From Acrocarpospora pleiomorpha (GTDB taxonomy: Bacteria > Actinomycetota > Actinomycetes > Streptosporangiales > Streptosporangiaceae): a DNA stretch of 64,000 bases. The notes under the pieces are model-generated. The model was not told the DNA's origin. It worked only from the letters and a program-made list of their open reading frames with translations, and did no database searches. The stretch covers positions 1 through 64,000 of the forward strand of contig NZ_BLAF01000059.1 of the NCBI RefSeq assembly GCF_009687885.1, written 5' to 3'. Positions 25,531 through 35,000 of the stretch are shown here, piece by piece (position 1 is the stretch's first letter; the number at the start of each line of letters is the position of its first letter). The position numbers and the translations under genes are program-made.

Positions 25531-26838
25531 TCAGAAAAGCTTCGCGACGGTGTCCTGCGCCTCATCGAGGGCCGCCTGCGCGGACACGTTCTGCGTGAGG
25601 ACCTTGCTGACGGCGGTACCGACAGCGGTCTCGATCTCGGAGTACTGCGGCACCCGCGGGCGAGCGTCACCGTCACCGTTGGTGAGTGCCTCGCCGATGA
25701 CATCCTGGAAGGGGTACTTCGCGAGCAACTCCTTGTCCTCCACCGTCGACTTGCGGATGTACGAGCCGGCGCCGTCGGCGACCCACCGCTTCTGCACGTC
25801 GGGTGAGGTGACCCACTTGATGAACTCCCACGCCGCGGCCTGATGCTCGCTTGCGGAATTGATTGCCAGACCCCAGCCCCCGAAGGCGTACTTGGGCGTG
25901 ACACCCGACGCCATCGGCGCCGGCACGGTGGCGACCTTGCCCGCGACGGTGGAGACGTCCGGCTTCTCGTACGAGGCGCGGCTCACGCTCCAGCTCTCAA
26001 CCATCGCGGCTTGGCCCTGCGTGAACGCTGTCTCACGCTGGCCCCAGTCGAACTCCTTCGCACCGCCCGGGGCGGCGCCGTCGAACAACTTCTTGTACGT
26101 CTCCAGCGACTTGACGTTCACCGCTGAGTTGACCACCGGCTTGCCGGCTGTGTCGAGGATCTGCCCACCGGACTGGAACGCGTACGCCATCCAGTCCTGT
26201 GCGGCCGCCGGACCCTGCTGGCCGTTCGCGACCCAGCCCGCCGGCGTGCCCGACTTGCCGATCGCGAGCGCGGCCGACTCGAGTTGCTCCAGGGTCTTGG
26301 GTGCTTCGAGGCCCTTCTGCTGGAACACGTCGGTTCGGTAGTTCAGCAGGTTGACGTAGCCGGCGAGCGGGAAGGCGACCTGCTTGTCCCCCCACTTACC
26401 CTGGGTCCACGCCGCGTCGTAGATGTCGTCGAGCTGGAGTTGGTCCTTGTCCCGCTCGATCAGCTTGGTGAGGTCGGCCGTGTAACCGGCCTCCGCGAAC
26501 TCGCCGGTCCAGACGATGTCCATCGTGAGCAGGTCGAAGTTCGCCGTACGCCCGACGAAGTCGCTGCGCACCCGGGTGGCCAGGTCGCCGTAGCCGACGA
26601 CGTCCACCTGGATGCCGACGCCGTTCTGCTGCCCCCACTCGGCGGCCAGCGTCTTCAGCGTCGGGGCGAACGGGTCGTTCATCGCGATCAGGGTGAGCTT
26701 CTGGCCACGCAGGGATCCGGGGCTGGCGGGTGCCGCGCCGGAGGGATCCGTGGAGCCGGAGTTGCCGGAGCAGGCGGCAAGACCGAGGCAGGCGAGTGCC
26801 GCGATGCCTGCCAATGCGCGGCGTCGGAGAATGCGCAT
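25531..26838 (-). CDS. Sugar-binding lipoprotein of ABC transporter
   Basis: Extracellular solute-binding protein, family 1 (carbohydrate type), 435 residues. A signal peptide with lipobox LAAC puts the lipid on Cys23. The mature part shows the SBP-1 pattern: DLLTMDIVWTGEFAEAGY, FPLAGYVNLLNYRTDVF, AAMVESWSVS and FGGWGLAINS. It would capture the substrate for the two permeases. The ligand is unknown; neighbours suggest a polyol or sugar bearing amide nitrogen. Confidence 0.92.
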   Translation of the reverse strand: MRILRRRALAGIAALACLGLAACSGNSGSTDPSGAAPASPGSLRGQKLTLIAMNDPFAPTLKTLAAEWGQQNGVGIQVDVVGYGDLATRVRSDFVGRTANFDLLTMDIVWTGEFAEAGYTADLTKLIERDKDQLQLDDIYDAAWTQGKWGDKQVAFPLAGYVNLLNYRTDVFQQKGLEAPKTLEQLESAALAIGKSGTPAGWVANGQQGPAAAQDWMAYAFQSGGQILDTAGKPVVNSAVNVKSLETYKKLFDGAAPGGAKEFDWGQRETAFTQGQAAMVESWSVSRASYEKPDVSTVAGKVATVPAPMASGVTPKYAFGGWGLAINSASEHQAAAWEFIKWVTSPDVQKRWVADGAGSYIRKSTVEDKELLAKYPFQDVIGEALTNGDGDARPRVPQYSEIETAVGTAVSKVLTQNVSAQAALDEAQDTVAKLF

Positions 26839-26952
26839 TCGATATCCTTCGGGTCGTGGGCTGACGTCGTGCGAGGGCGTCGTCCCTTTGTGATGGGTGT
26901 GTCACCGGCGCCAGGGTCGTCGATTCTCGGCGGCCCTGGTGTGCGGTCCTGG

Positions 26953-27720
26953 TCAGTCCATGAAGGCCCCGCCGTTGACCGCGATCGCCTCGCCCGTGAT
27001 GAACTCGGCGTCGTCCGAGAGCAGGAACGCGACGACCTTCGCGACGTCCCGGGGCTCCTCAAGCCGGCGAAGGGGCGTGTCCCGCAGATAGAGGTCGCGT
27101 ACCGCTTCCGTCGTCGTGTCCCGCAGGGACGCCTCCCAGATCAGCTCGCGATCCTGCATCGGGGTGGCGACGTAGCCGGGGCACACGCTGTTGACGCGGA
27201 TCCCCACCTCGGCGAGTTCGAAGGCCATGGCCTGGGTAAGGCCGATGACGCCGAACTTGGAGGCGACGTAGTCACTGAGATACGGGACCCGGCCCTGCTT
27301 GCCGGCCATCGAAGCGATGTTGACGATCCGGCCCCCGCCACGCCGGGCGATGACCCGTGCGGCCGCCTGGCCGCAGGTGAAAACCGCGGCGAGGTTGATG
27401 GACAGGGTTCGCTCGACCTGCGCGGGCTCGACGTCAAGAAACGGGACCATCGCCGATATCCCGGCGTTGTTGACCCACGCGTCCAGTCCGTGGGCGGCGT
27501 CGACCTCCTCGGCGACCGTCGCCGCCGCCCGCGGGTCGCGGACGTCGAGCCGCCGGGCCCAATGGTCGGCGACGTGCTGGGTGGACAGCTGGGCGACCGT
27601 CGCCTCCGCGGCGGCCAGGTCTACATCGGTGACGACGACGCGGTGGCCCCGGTCGGCCAGTTCGGTGGCGATGGCGCGGCCGATGCCGCCGCCGGCCCCG
27701 GTGATGACGGTGGTGGTCAT
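26953..27720 (-). CDS. Short-chain dehydrogenase, polyol dehydrogenase-like
   Basis: Classical SDR of 255 residues. The cofactor motif is TGAGGGIGRAIA, with Asp in TDVDL favouring NAD(H). Catalytic residues: NNAG, Ser in VNIASMAG and YVASK. It ends INGG-like (AVNGGAFMD). With the adjacent FGGY kinase it fits oxidation of a polyol to a ketose followed by phosphorylation, as in arabitol or xylitol use. Overlaps the kinase start by 4 bp. Confidence 0.88.
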   Translation of the reverse strand: MTTTVITGAGGGIGRAIATELADRGHRVVVTDVDLAAAEATVAQLSTQHVADHWARRLDVRDPRAAATVAEEVDAAHGLDAWVNNAGISAMVPFLDVEPAQVERTLSINLAAVFTCGQAAARVIARRGGGRIVNIASMAGKQGRVPYLSDYVASKFGVIGLTQAMAFELAEVGIRVNSVCPGYVATPMQDRELIWEASLRDTTTEAVRDLYLRDTPLRRLEEPRDVAKVVAFLLSDDAEFITGEAIAVNGGAFMD

Positions 27721-29201
27721 TGCTCGTTGCTCCTTGCCAGTGCGTGGGAGTGGGGTGCCACGGAGGTGCCGAGATCACGCCACTGGCGATACCTCTCGTC
27801 GTATGTCGACGATCGCCGTTGATCGGGCTCCACCGCCGGACCGAGACGAAGTCCCTTGAGGGCGCTTTCCCAGTCCGGTAGCAGCTTGACGCCGACGCCG
27901 ACGGCCAGCGCGGCCCCGAGCGATGCCCCGGGGTGGTCGATGACGGGATGCATGGGCTGGCCCAGGACGTCAGCGTGGATCTGCTTCCACAGCGTCGATT
28001 TGCTCCCCCCGTTGGTGATCAGCGCCCGGGTCAGCGGGACACCGATCTCCGCGAAGACCTCCATGTGGTGCCTGAACCCGAACGCGATCGCCTCCAGGAC
28101 GGAGCGGTACAGGTCGGCCCGGGTGTGGCCCAGGTGAAGGCCGACGAACGCGCCCCGCAGCAGCGGGTCGTGGATCGGGGACTTCTCACCGAGGAAGTAG
28201 GGCAGACACAGCACCGCCCCGGGCTCACGAGCGGCGGCCTCGTCGTCGAGCGCGCTCAATTCGGGCCCGCCGATGAGCGTCCGGTACCAGCGGATCAGGC
28301 TCCCGCTCGTCGCCATGCAGCCGTTGGGCAGCCACAGGCCGGGCACCGGATGCGCGTCCAGGTACACCCGTGGGTCGACCACCGGGGTACGGCTGGCGAC
28401 GAGGATGTCGCCCGCGCCCCCGAGCTTGACCAGCCAGTCGCCGGGGGAGCCTACGCCGGCGGCGTACGCGCTGAGCACGTGGTCGGCACCGCCGACCACG
28501 AGCGGCGTCCCCTCCACCAGACCGGTCTCCCTGGCCACGGAGCGGGTGACCGCGCCGACCGGAGTGCCGGGCGACAGGGTCGGCGGGAGCAGCGCCGGGT
28601 CCAGGTGGGCGGCCGCGAGCACGGGCTCGGCGATCGCGCCGGAGATGGTGAACAGACCGGATTCCAGCGCCCAGTTCCGTTCCGTGTGCACCGGGGCACC
28701 CAGGCGGATCAGCGCCCAGTCATAGCTGCCGACGACGGCCGTCGCCCTGCTCCACGCCTCGGGCTCGTGGCGTTGCAGCCAGAGGGCGGTTGGCGCGACA
28801 GACTGCTGACTCAGGGCGCTTCCCGTCAGCTGGACGAGGTCGAGGTGGCCAAGGGCCGTCCGCAGTTCATCGATCTCGGCGGTCGCCCTGGCGTCGTTCT
28901 GCAGGATCGCCGCGCGTAGCGGCCGACCGGTCGTGTCCAGGAGCACAACGGCCGGGACCATCCCCGAACTGGACACGCCGGCTATGTCACCGGGGTCGAC
29001 ACCCGACCGGGACAGTAGGGCCCGGATGCCGGAGACGATGCCGTCGCCCCAGGCGACCGGGTCGGCCTCGGCCCACCCGGCGTGCTCCGACCGGAGCTCG
29101 TTCGGGGTCGTGTGGCTGGCGACGACCGAACCGTCCACGTCCACGAGGACACACTTGGTCCCGGTCGTGCCGACGTCGATGCCGAGTAGGTACGCGCTCA
29201 C
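27717..29201 (-). CDS. FGGY-family carbohydrate kinase, xylulokinase-like
   Basis: Sugar kinase of 494 residues. The N-terminal phosphate loop is LLGIDVGTTGTKCVLVD. Later motifs are VGGADHVLSAYAAGVG, LPYFLGEKSPIHDP, RSVLEAIAFGFRHHMEVF and NGGSKSTLWKQIHADVLGQP. It most resembles xylulokinases, but FGGY substrate specificity cannot be read by eye. Overlaps both the regulator (ATGA) and the SDR. Confidence 0.88.
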   Translation of the reverse strand: MSAYLLGIDVGTTGTKCVLVDVDGSVVASHTTPNELRSEHAGWAEADPVAWGDGIVSGIRALLSRSGVDPGDIAGVSSSGMVPAVVLLDTTGRPLRAAILQNDARATAEIDELRTALGHLDLVQLTGSALSQQSVAPTALWLQRHEPEAWSRATAVVGSYDWALIRLGAPVHTERNWALESGLFTISGAIAEPVLAAAHLDPALLPPTLSPGTPVGAVTRSVARETGLVEGTPLVVGGADHVLSAYAAGVGSPGDWLVKLGGAGDILVASRTPVVDPRVYLDAHPVPGLWLPNGCMATSGSLIRWYRTLIGGPELSALDDEAAAREPGAVLCLPYFLGEKSPIHDPLLRGAFVGLHLGHTRADLYRSVLEAIAFGFRHHMEVFAEIGVPLTRALITNGGSKSTLWKQIHADVLGQPMHPVIDHPGASLGAALAVGVGVKLLPDWESALKGLRLGPAVEPDQRRSSTYDERYRQWRDLGTSVAPHSHALARSNEQ

Positions 29202-30025
29202 GACGACGGCTCCTTGACCAGCGTGTCGTCCGTCGCCTGCGCGGGCCGCATGGCTCCGCCGGGTACGCAGGTCACGGTCACGCCGAGCTGGCGGATCTTC
29301 CGCACGGTGGCGTCGTTCTCGGCCGCATCGCAGACGATGACGTCGACGCTCGTTGTCGGAGCGATGTTGACCAGGGTGCTGCGGCCGAGCTTGCTGCGGT
29401 CGATGGCGACGATCACCCGGTCGCTGGCCTGCATGGCGGCGTCCTTCACCGCGCTCTCGCCCCGGTGATAGTCCGAGAAACCCCGGTCCGGGTGCACACC
29501 CGCCACGCCCATGACGAAGGTGTCGGCGTTGTACCGCTTGAAGGTGTCGGCGGCGTCGTGGCCCACGAGGCTGAGGTCTCCCGGCCGCAGGGTGCCGCCG
29601 GTGAGAATCACCGTGGTGTCGGGCTCGTCCCCGAGCTCGACGGCGGCCAGAACGCTCGGTGTGATGACCGTGAGACCCAGCCCTCGGCCCCGGATGGCGC
29701 GTGCGACGGCGAGCACCGTGCTGCCGCTGTCGAGCACCACCGTCTCGCCGGCCGAGAGCATGGCGACCACTGCCTCGGCGATGTGCCCCTTCTCCTCGCT
29801 CGCCTCCGCCACCCGGGCCTGGAACGGCGGTTCGGCGACCTTGCGGGCCAGCGCGATCACTCCGCCGGTGACCCGGCGGACGATCCCCCGCACCTCAAGG
29901 GCGTCCACGTCGCGGCGAATCGTCATCTCCGACACTGAGAACTCCCGGGCGAGCGAGGCGAAGTCCACCTCGCCGAGCCGCAGGATGCTCTCCTCCACGA
30001 GTGCCCGCCGTCGCTTGGCTGTCAT
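29198..30025 (-). CDS. DeoR-family transcriptional repressor
   Basis: Regulator of 275 residues. The N-terminal winged helix reads RRRALVEESILRLGEVDFASLAREFSVSEMTIRRDVDAL (the DeoR signature, residues 4-45). The C-terminal sugar-phosphate-sensing domain has LDSGSTVLAVAR, VILTGGTLRPGDLS, FVMGVAGVHPDRGFSD and AIDRSKLGRS. It heads the minus-strand operon it probably controls, and a divergent pair begins 151 bp away. ATG 30025 removes 12 unlike residues of the longer frame. Confidence 0.9.
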   Translation of the reverse strand: MTAKRRRALVEESILRLGEVDFASLAREFSVSEMTIRRDVDALEVRGIVRRVTGGVIALARKVAEPPFQARVAEASEEKGHIAEAVVAMLSAGETVVLDSGSTVLAVARAIRGRGLGLTVITPSVLAAVELGDEPDTTVILTGGTLRPGDLSLVGHDAADTFKRYNADTFVMGVAGVHPDRGFSDYHRGESAVKDAAMQASDRVIVAIDRSKLGRSTLVNIAPTTSVDVIVCDAAENDATVRKIRQLGVTVTCVPGGAMRPAQATDDTLVKEPSS

Positions 30026-30055
30026 GGCCACAGACCCTAACCCTCCCTGTGTCCA

Positions 30056-30128
30056 GTTCACAATATTCTGTGCGTTTCAAACATGTTACGGGTTGTCGGG
30101 CTCGCATTTCTGTTTCTGGTTCACATAT
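30056..30128. promoter_or_regulatory. Divergent control region with repeated GTTCACA
   Basis: GTTCACAATAT at 30056 and GTTCACATAT at 30119 are near-identical direct repeats in an AT-richer stretch between the DeoR gene and the BtpA gene. They are candidate DeoR operator half-sites; weak evidence. Confidence 0.3.
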
Positions 30129-30175
30129 AGTGGCCCCCGCAGCCCGCACCGACAAGCTGAGAGGCAGAGCCATCC

Positions 30176-30994
30176 ATGAGCAACTGGTTGGGAGAGGTGT
30201 TCGCCACACCGAAACCCGTGATCGCGATGCTGCACCTGTCCGCGCTTCCGGGCGATCCCGGCTACGACGCGAAGGGAGGGCTCGACGCGATCGTGCGCCG
30301 CGCCCGCAGGGAGCTGGACCGGTTGCAGGCCGGAGGGGTCGACGGAGTCATGTTCTCGAACGAGTTCAGCCTCCCGTACATGACCAGGACCGAGCCCATC
30401 ACCGCGGTCACCATGGCCAGGGTCATCGGCCAGATGATGGACGACATCACGATCCCCTTCGGCGTCAACGTCCTCTGGGACGGGCGGGCGTCCATCGACC
30501 TCGCCATGGCCACCGGCGCGAAGTGGGTCCGTGAGATTTTCACAGGAGTCTACGCGAGCGACTTCGGCCTGTGGGACACCAACGTCGGCGAGGTGGCCCG
30601 GCACCGCTCCCGCATCGGGGCCGGCCACGTACGGCTGCTGTTCAACATCGTCCCGGAGTCCGCGAAGTACCTCGTCGACCGAGACCTCGCCTCGATCACC
30701 AAGACGACGGTGTTCGCCGCCCTTCCCGACGCGCTGTGCGTCTCCGGCCCGACCGCGGGGTCGGCGACCGACCTGGAGGCGCTGCGCACCGTCAAGCAGA
30801 ACGCCGGTGACGTGCCGGTCTTCGTCAACACCGGCGTCCGGGCGGACACCGCCGAGCAGGTCCTCTCCTTCGCCGACGGTGCGATCGTGGGGACCTTCTT
30901 CAAGAAGGACGGCCGATTCGAGAACGAGGCCGACGAGTCCCGCGTGCGCGAACTCATGAGCAGCGTCGAGACCTTGCGCACCGTCCGTGTCTGA
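30176..30994 (+). CDS. BtpA/SgcQ-family predicted TIM-barrel protein
   Basis: A 272-residue protein of the BtpA family: VIAMLHLSALPGDPGY at the start, GVDGVMFSNEFSLPY, IPFGVNVLWDG, VNTGVRADTAEQVL and ADGAIVGTFFKKDG at the end, a phosphate-binding-like barrel. The family name comes from photosystem I stability in cyanobacteria, but relatives such as SgcQ sit in sugar operons. Here it is divergent from a polyol/amide operon and overlaps an IMPase-like gene by 8 bp, so it is probably an enzyme of the same pathway. Confidence 0.85.
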   Translation: MSNWLGEVFATPKPVIAMLHLSALPGDPGYDAKGGLDAIVRRARRELDRLQAGGVDGVMFSNEFSLPYMTRTEPITAVTMARVIGQMMDDITIPFGVNVLWDGRASIDLAMATGAKWVREIFTGVYASDFGLWDTNVGEVARHRSRIGAGHVRLLFNIVPESAKYLVDRDLASITKTTVFAALPDALCVSGPTAGSATDLEALRTVKQNAGDVPVFVNTGVRADTAEQVLSFADGAIVGTFFKKDGRFENEADESRVRELMSSVETLRTVRV

Positions 30995-31775
30995 CGCCGC
31001 GCTCGCCCGCGCCGTCAGCGGTCCGGACCATCCGCTGACCGTGCTCGAGGTCGCCCTCCAGGCGGCGCGGGCGGGAGCGGCCGTCGTGGCGCTCGCCGAT
31101 CGGCCGCGCTCGGCGAGGGCGAAGGAGGCCCGTGGCGACGTGGTCACCGACATCGACGTCGCCGCAGAGCGGGCGATCACATCCGAACTCGCCCGCACCC
31201 GGCCCGGGGACCGCGTCATCGGTGAGGAATCCGGCGTCAACGAGTCAGACGCGCCAACCCTCGAGTGGTACGTCGACCCCATCGACGGCACGACCAACTT
31301 CCTGCTCGGTCTCCCTCATTACGCTGTCTCCGTCGCCGCCTACTCCCCGGTCCTGGCCCACTGGATCGCCGGAGTGGTGATCACTCCGGCACTCCGAATC
31401 ACCTACGGAGCCGCTCGGGGCTACGGCGCCTGGGCCGAGACCGACGAGGGCCGGCAAGCGCTCTCCGCATGTTGCGCACCTGGCGCACCCAGGATCCTGG
31501 CCACCGGGCTCTCGTACGACGCCGACCTCCGCGCCACCCAGGTCGAGGATCTCTCCCGGGCCCTCCACGGTTTCGACGACGTACGGGCTCTCGGATCTGC
31601 GGCGCTCGCCCTGTGTGCGGTCGCGGCCGGCCACGTCGACTCCTACGTCGAGAGCGACCTCTACGTGTACGACTGGGCGGCGGGCGCGCTCATCGCGGAA
31701 GAAGCGGGAGCGACGGTCGTCCGGCCACCGCTCACGCGTGGCGGCATCTCCGCACAGGTGCGGCGGTCTGGTTGA
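30987..31775 (+). CDS. Inositol monophosphatase-like phosphatase, 3' end shifted
   Basis: Mg-dependent sugar or inositol phosphatase, 262 residues as read. Motifs: GDVVTDIDVAAERAI, GEESG, YVDPIDGTTNFLLGLPHYAVS and YVYDWAAGALIAEEAG. GTG at 30987 overlaps the BtpA stop. The frame ends early at ISAQVRRSG. A +1 frame runs on from about 31755 to 31825 and encodes AAVWLNAGALLAAAS, which looks like the missing family C-terminus. Either a real frameshift or a sequence error is likely. The catalytic residues are intact. Confidence 0.85.
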   Translation: MSDAALARAVSGPDHPLTVLEVALQAARAGAAVVALADRPRSARAKEARGDVVTDIDVAAERAITSELARTRPGDRVIGEESGVNESDAPTLEWYVDPIDGTTNFLLGLPHYAVSVAAYSPVLAHWIAGVVITPALRITYGAARGYGAWAETDEGRQALSACCAPGAPRILATGLSYDADLRATQVEDLSRALHGFDDVRALGSAALALCAVAAGHVDSYVESDLYVYDWAAGALIAEEAGATVVRPPLTRGGISAQVRRSG

Positions 31776-31849
31776 ACGCCGGCGCACTGTTGGCCGCCGC
31801 GTCCACAGGGGTGCCCACTCGGTGAAGTCTGGGCGGGCTGTCCTGGAAA

Positions 31850-32015
31850 GCGTGGGTGGCATAGGGTCATCGTGGCGACGGCGAATGAGGAAGCCGGTGT
31901 GAATCCGGCGCGGTCCCGCCACTGTCACCGGGGAGCGAACCCCACCATGGCCACTGTCACAGGGAAGGCCGGGGGGAGCGTCGAGCCGGGAGCCAGGACA
32001 CTCGCGCCGTCGTGA
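31850..32015 (+). promoter_or_regulatory. Cobalamin riboswitch upstream of cobN
   Basis: Core elements: GAGGAAGCCGGTGTGAATCC, GGCGCGGTC, B12 box CCGCCACTGTCAC near 31917-31929, and GGGAGCCAGGACAC near 31988. It lies 40-50 bases before cobN. It probably shuts off the chelatase when adenosylcobalamin is plentiful. Boundaries approximate. Confidence 0.9.
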
Positions 32016-32057
32016 CTTCGACGACCCGGGGCGCGGACCCCGAGGGAGGGCTTTCGC

Positions 32058-35000
32058 GTGATCCTGCTGCTGTCCACGTCCGACACCGACCTGCTCAGCG
32101 CCCGTGCGAGCGGCGCCGGCTATCGCCTCGCGAACCCGGCCAGGCTCCGGCCGGACGATCTTCCCGACCTGCTGGACGGCGCCGATCTTGTCGTCGTACG
32201 GCTCCTGGGTGGCCGCCGGGCCTGGGAGGAGGGTCTGGACCTCCTGCTCGCCGGGCCGGTCCCTGTCCTTGTGCTCGGGGGTGAGCAGGCGCCGGACGCC
32301 GAGCTGATGGAACTGTCCACCGTCCCGGGCGGGGTGTGCGCGGAGGCGCACGCGTACCTGGCCCACGGCGGACCGGCCAACCTGGCGGAACTCCACCATT
32401 TCCTCTCCGACACGGTGCTCCTCACCGGCCACGGCTTCGAACCGCCCACGCCACTGCCCACCTGGGGAATCCTGTCCCGCCCCGACCACCACGCGGAGTC
32501 GTCAGCGGGGCCGCGGCCGGTGGTTGGTGTGCTCTACTACCGGGCGCACCATGTGGCCGGGAACACCGCGTTCGTGGAGGCGCTCTGTGATGCCGTCGAG
32601 GCGGCAGGGGGGCGGGCGCTGCCGGTGTACTGCGCGTCGCTGCGGACTGCGGAGCCGGGGCTTTTCGCGGCTTTGCGGCGGGTGGACGCGCTTGTGGTCA
32701 CGGTGCTGGCGGCCGGGGGGACCAGGCCCGCGACCGCGTCGGCGGGCGGGGACGACGAAGCCTGGGATGTGGGGGCGCTGGCGGAGCTGGACATCCCGAT
32801 CATTCAGGGGCTCTGTCTCACGGGGGATCGGGCTTCCTGGGAGGCGGGGGACGACGGGCTTTCGCCGCTGGACGCGGCCACGCAGGTCGCGATTCCGGAG
32901 TTCGACGGGCGGCTCATCACCGTTCCCTTCTCCTTCAAGGAGATCGACGCGGATGGGCTCACGGTGTACGTCGCCGACACGGAGCGGGCCGCGCGGGTGG
33001 CCGGGATCGCGGTACGGCACGGGCTGCTCCGGCATGTGCCCGCGGCCGACCGTCGGATCGCGATCATGTTGTCGGCGTATCCGACGAAACATTCCCGGAT
33101 CGGGAACGCCGTCGGTCTGGACACGCCCGCGAGCGTGGTCCGGCTGCTGGACGCGATGGCGGCGAGCGGGTACGAGCTCGGCGAGGATCTGCCCCGCCAC
33201 GAGGGGGATGCGCTCATTCACGCGCTCATCGCGGCGGGTGGGCAGGATCCCGACTGGCTCACTGAGGAGCAGTTGGCGGGCAATCCCGTCCGGATCCCCG
33301 CCGAGCGTTACATCGAGTGGTATCGCACCCTTCCCGGGGATCTGCGGGAGGGGATGGAACGGCACTGGGGGCCGCCGCCTGGGGAGCTCTACGTCCAGGA
33401 CGGGGATATCGTGCTGGCCGCGCTGCGGTCGGGGAACGTCGTCGTCATGGTGCAGCCGCCGCGTGGATTCGGCGAGAACCCGATCGCCATCTACCACGAT
33501 CCCGACCTGCCGCCCAGTCACCACTATCTCGCCGCTTATCGCTGGCTGTCCGACACGTTCCAGGCGCATGCCGTCGTCCACGTTGGCAAACACGGCAACC
33601 TCGAATGGCTGCCCGGCAAGTCGGCAGGGCTCTCCGCTTCCTGCGGACCCGACGCGGCCCTCGGCGACCTTCCGCTGATATATCCGTTCCTGGTCAACGA
33701 CCCGGGCGAGGGCACCCAGGCCAAACGCCGCGCTCACGCCACCCTCGTCGACCACCTCGTTCCGCCGATGGCCCGCGCCGACACCTACGGCGACCTGGCC
33801 CGCCTGGAACAACTCCTCGACGAGCACGCGTCCATAGCCGCCATGGACCCCGCCAAACTGCCCGCCATCCGCGCCCAGATCTGGACCCTGATCCAGGCCG
33901 CCCGCCTCGACCACGACCTCGGCCTCGACGACCGCCCGCACGACGCCGAATTCGACGACTTCCTCCTCCACGTCGACGGCTGGCTCTGCGAGGTCAAAGA
34001 CGTCCAGATCCGGGACGGCCTGCACGTGCTCGGCGTCGCCCCCGAAGGAGAGGCCAGGGTCGACCTCGTCCTGGCCATGCTCCGAGCCCGGCAGATGTGG
34101 GCGGGTTCCGAGGCCCTGCCCGGCCTCCGCGAGGCCCTCGGACTGTCGGAGACAGGAGACGCGACCCGAATCGGAGTCGACGAAGCCGAGGCGACCGCCC
34201 GCGCACTGGTATCGGCGATGGAAGCCCGAGCCTGGACACCCGACGCCGCCCCCGAGGTCGTTCGCGAAATCCTTGGACTCACGGATAGCGCGATTCCAGC
34301 GGATCACGGCTTGGTCGAGCGGGTGTTGCGGTTTGCCGCTGTGGAGGTTGTGCCTCGGCTGGCGCGTACCACCGATGAGATCGATAACGTGCTGCACGCG
34401 CTGAACGGAGGATATGTTCCTGCCGGGCCCAGTGGATCGCCCCTAAGGGGGCTGGTCAATGTGCTGCCGACCGGGCGGAACTTCTACTCGGTCGATCCGA
34501 AGGCCGTGCCGAGCAGGCTGGCGTGGGAGACCGGGCAGGCGATGGCGGAGTCGCTGGTCGAGCGGTATCGAGCGGATACGGGGGAGTGGCCCCGATCGGT
34601 GGGTTTGTCCATTTGGGGGACCAGCGCGATGCGCACGGCGGGGGACGACATCGCCGAGGTGCTCGCGCTGCTGGGCGTGCGGCCGGTGTGGGATGACGCG
34701 TCGCGCCGGGTCACCGGGCTGGAGGCGATCGCCGCCGGGGAACTCGGACGGCCACGTGTCGATGTGACCGTGCGGATCAGCGGCTTCTTCCGCGACGCGT
34801 TCCCCCATGTCGTGGCCATGCTGGATGACGCGGTCAAGCTGGTCGCGAAGCTGGATGAACCGGGGAACTTCGTCCGCGAGCACGTGCTGGCCGACGCCGC
34901 GCGGGGCGAGCGGGCCACGTTGCGGATCTTCGGGTCGGCGCCGGGGGCGTACGGCGCGGGCTTGCTCCCACTCATCGACAGCCGCAACTGGCGGGACGAC

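Noticed and set aside
29895..30209. 104-codon frame across the DeoR start and divergent promoter
   Set aside because: Overlaps the DeoR coding start and the control region; no motifs.
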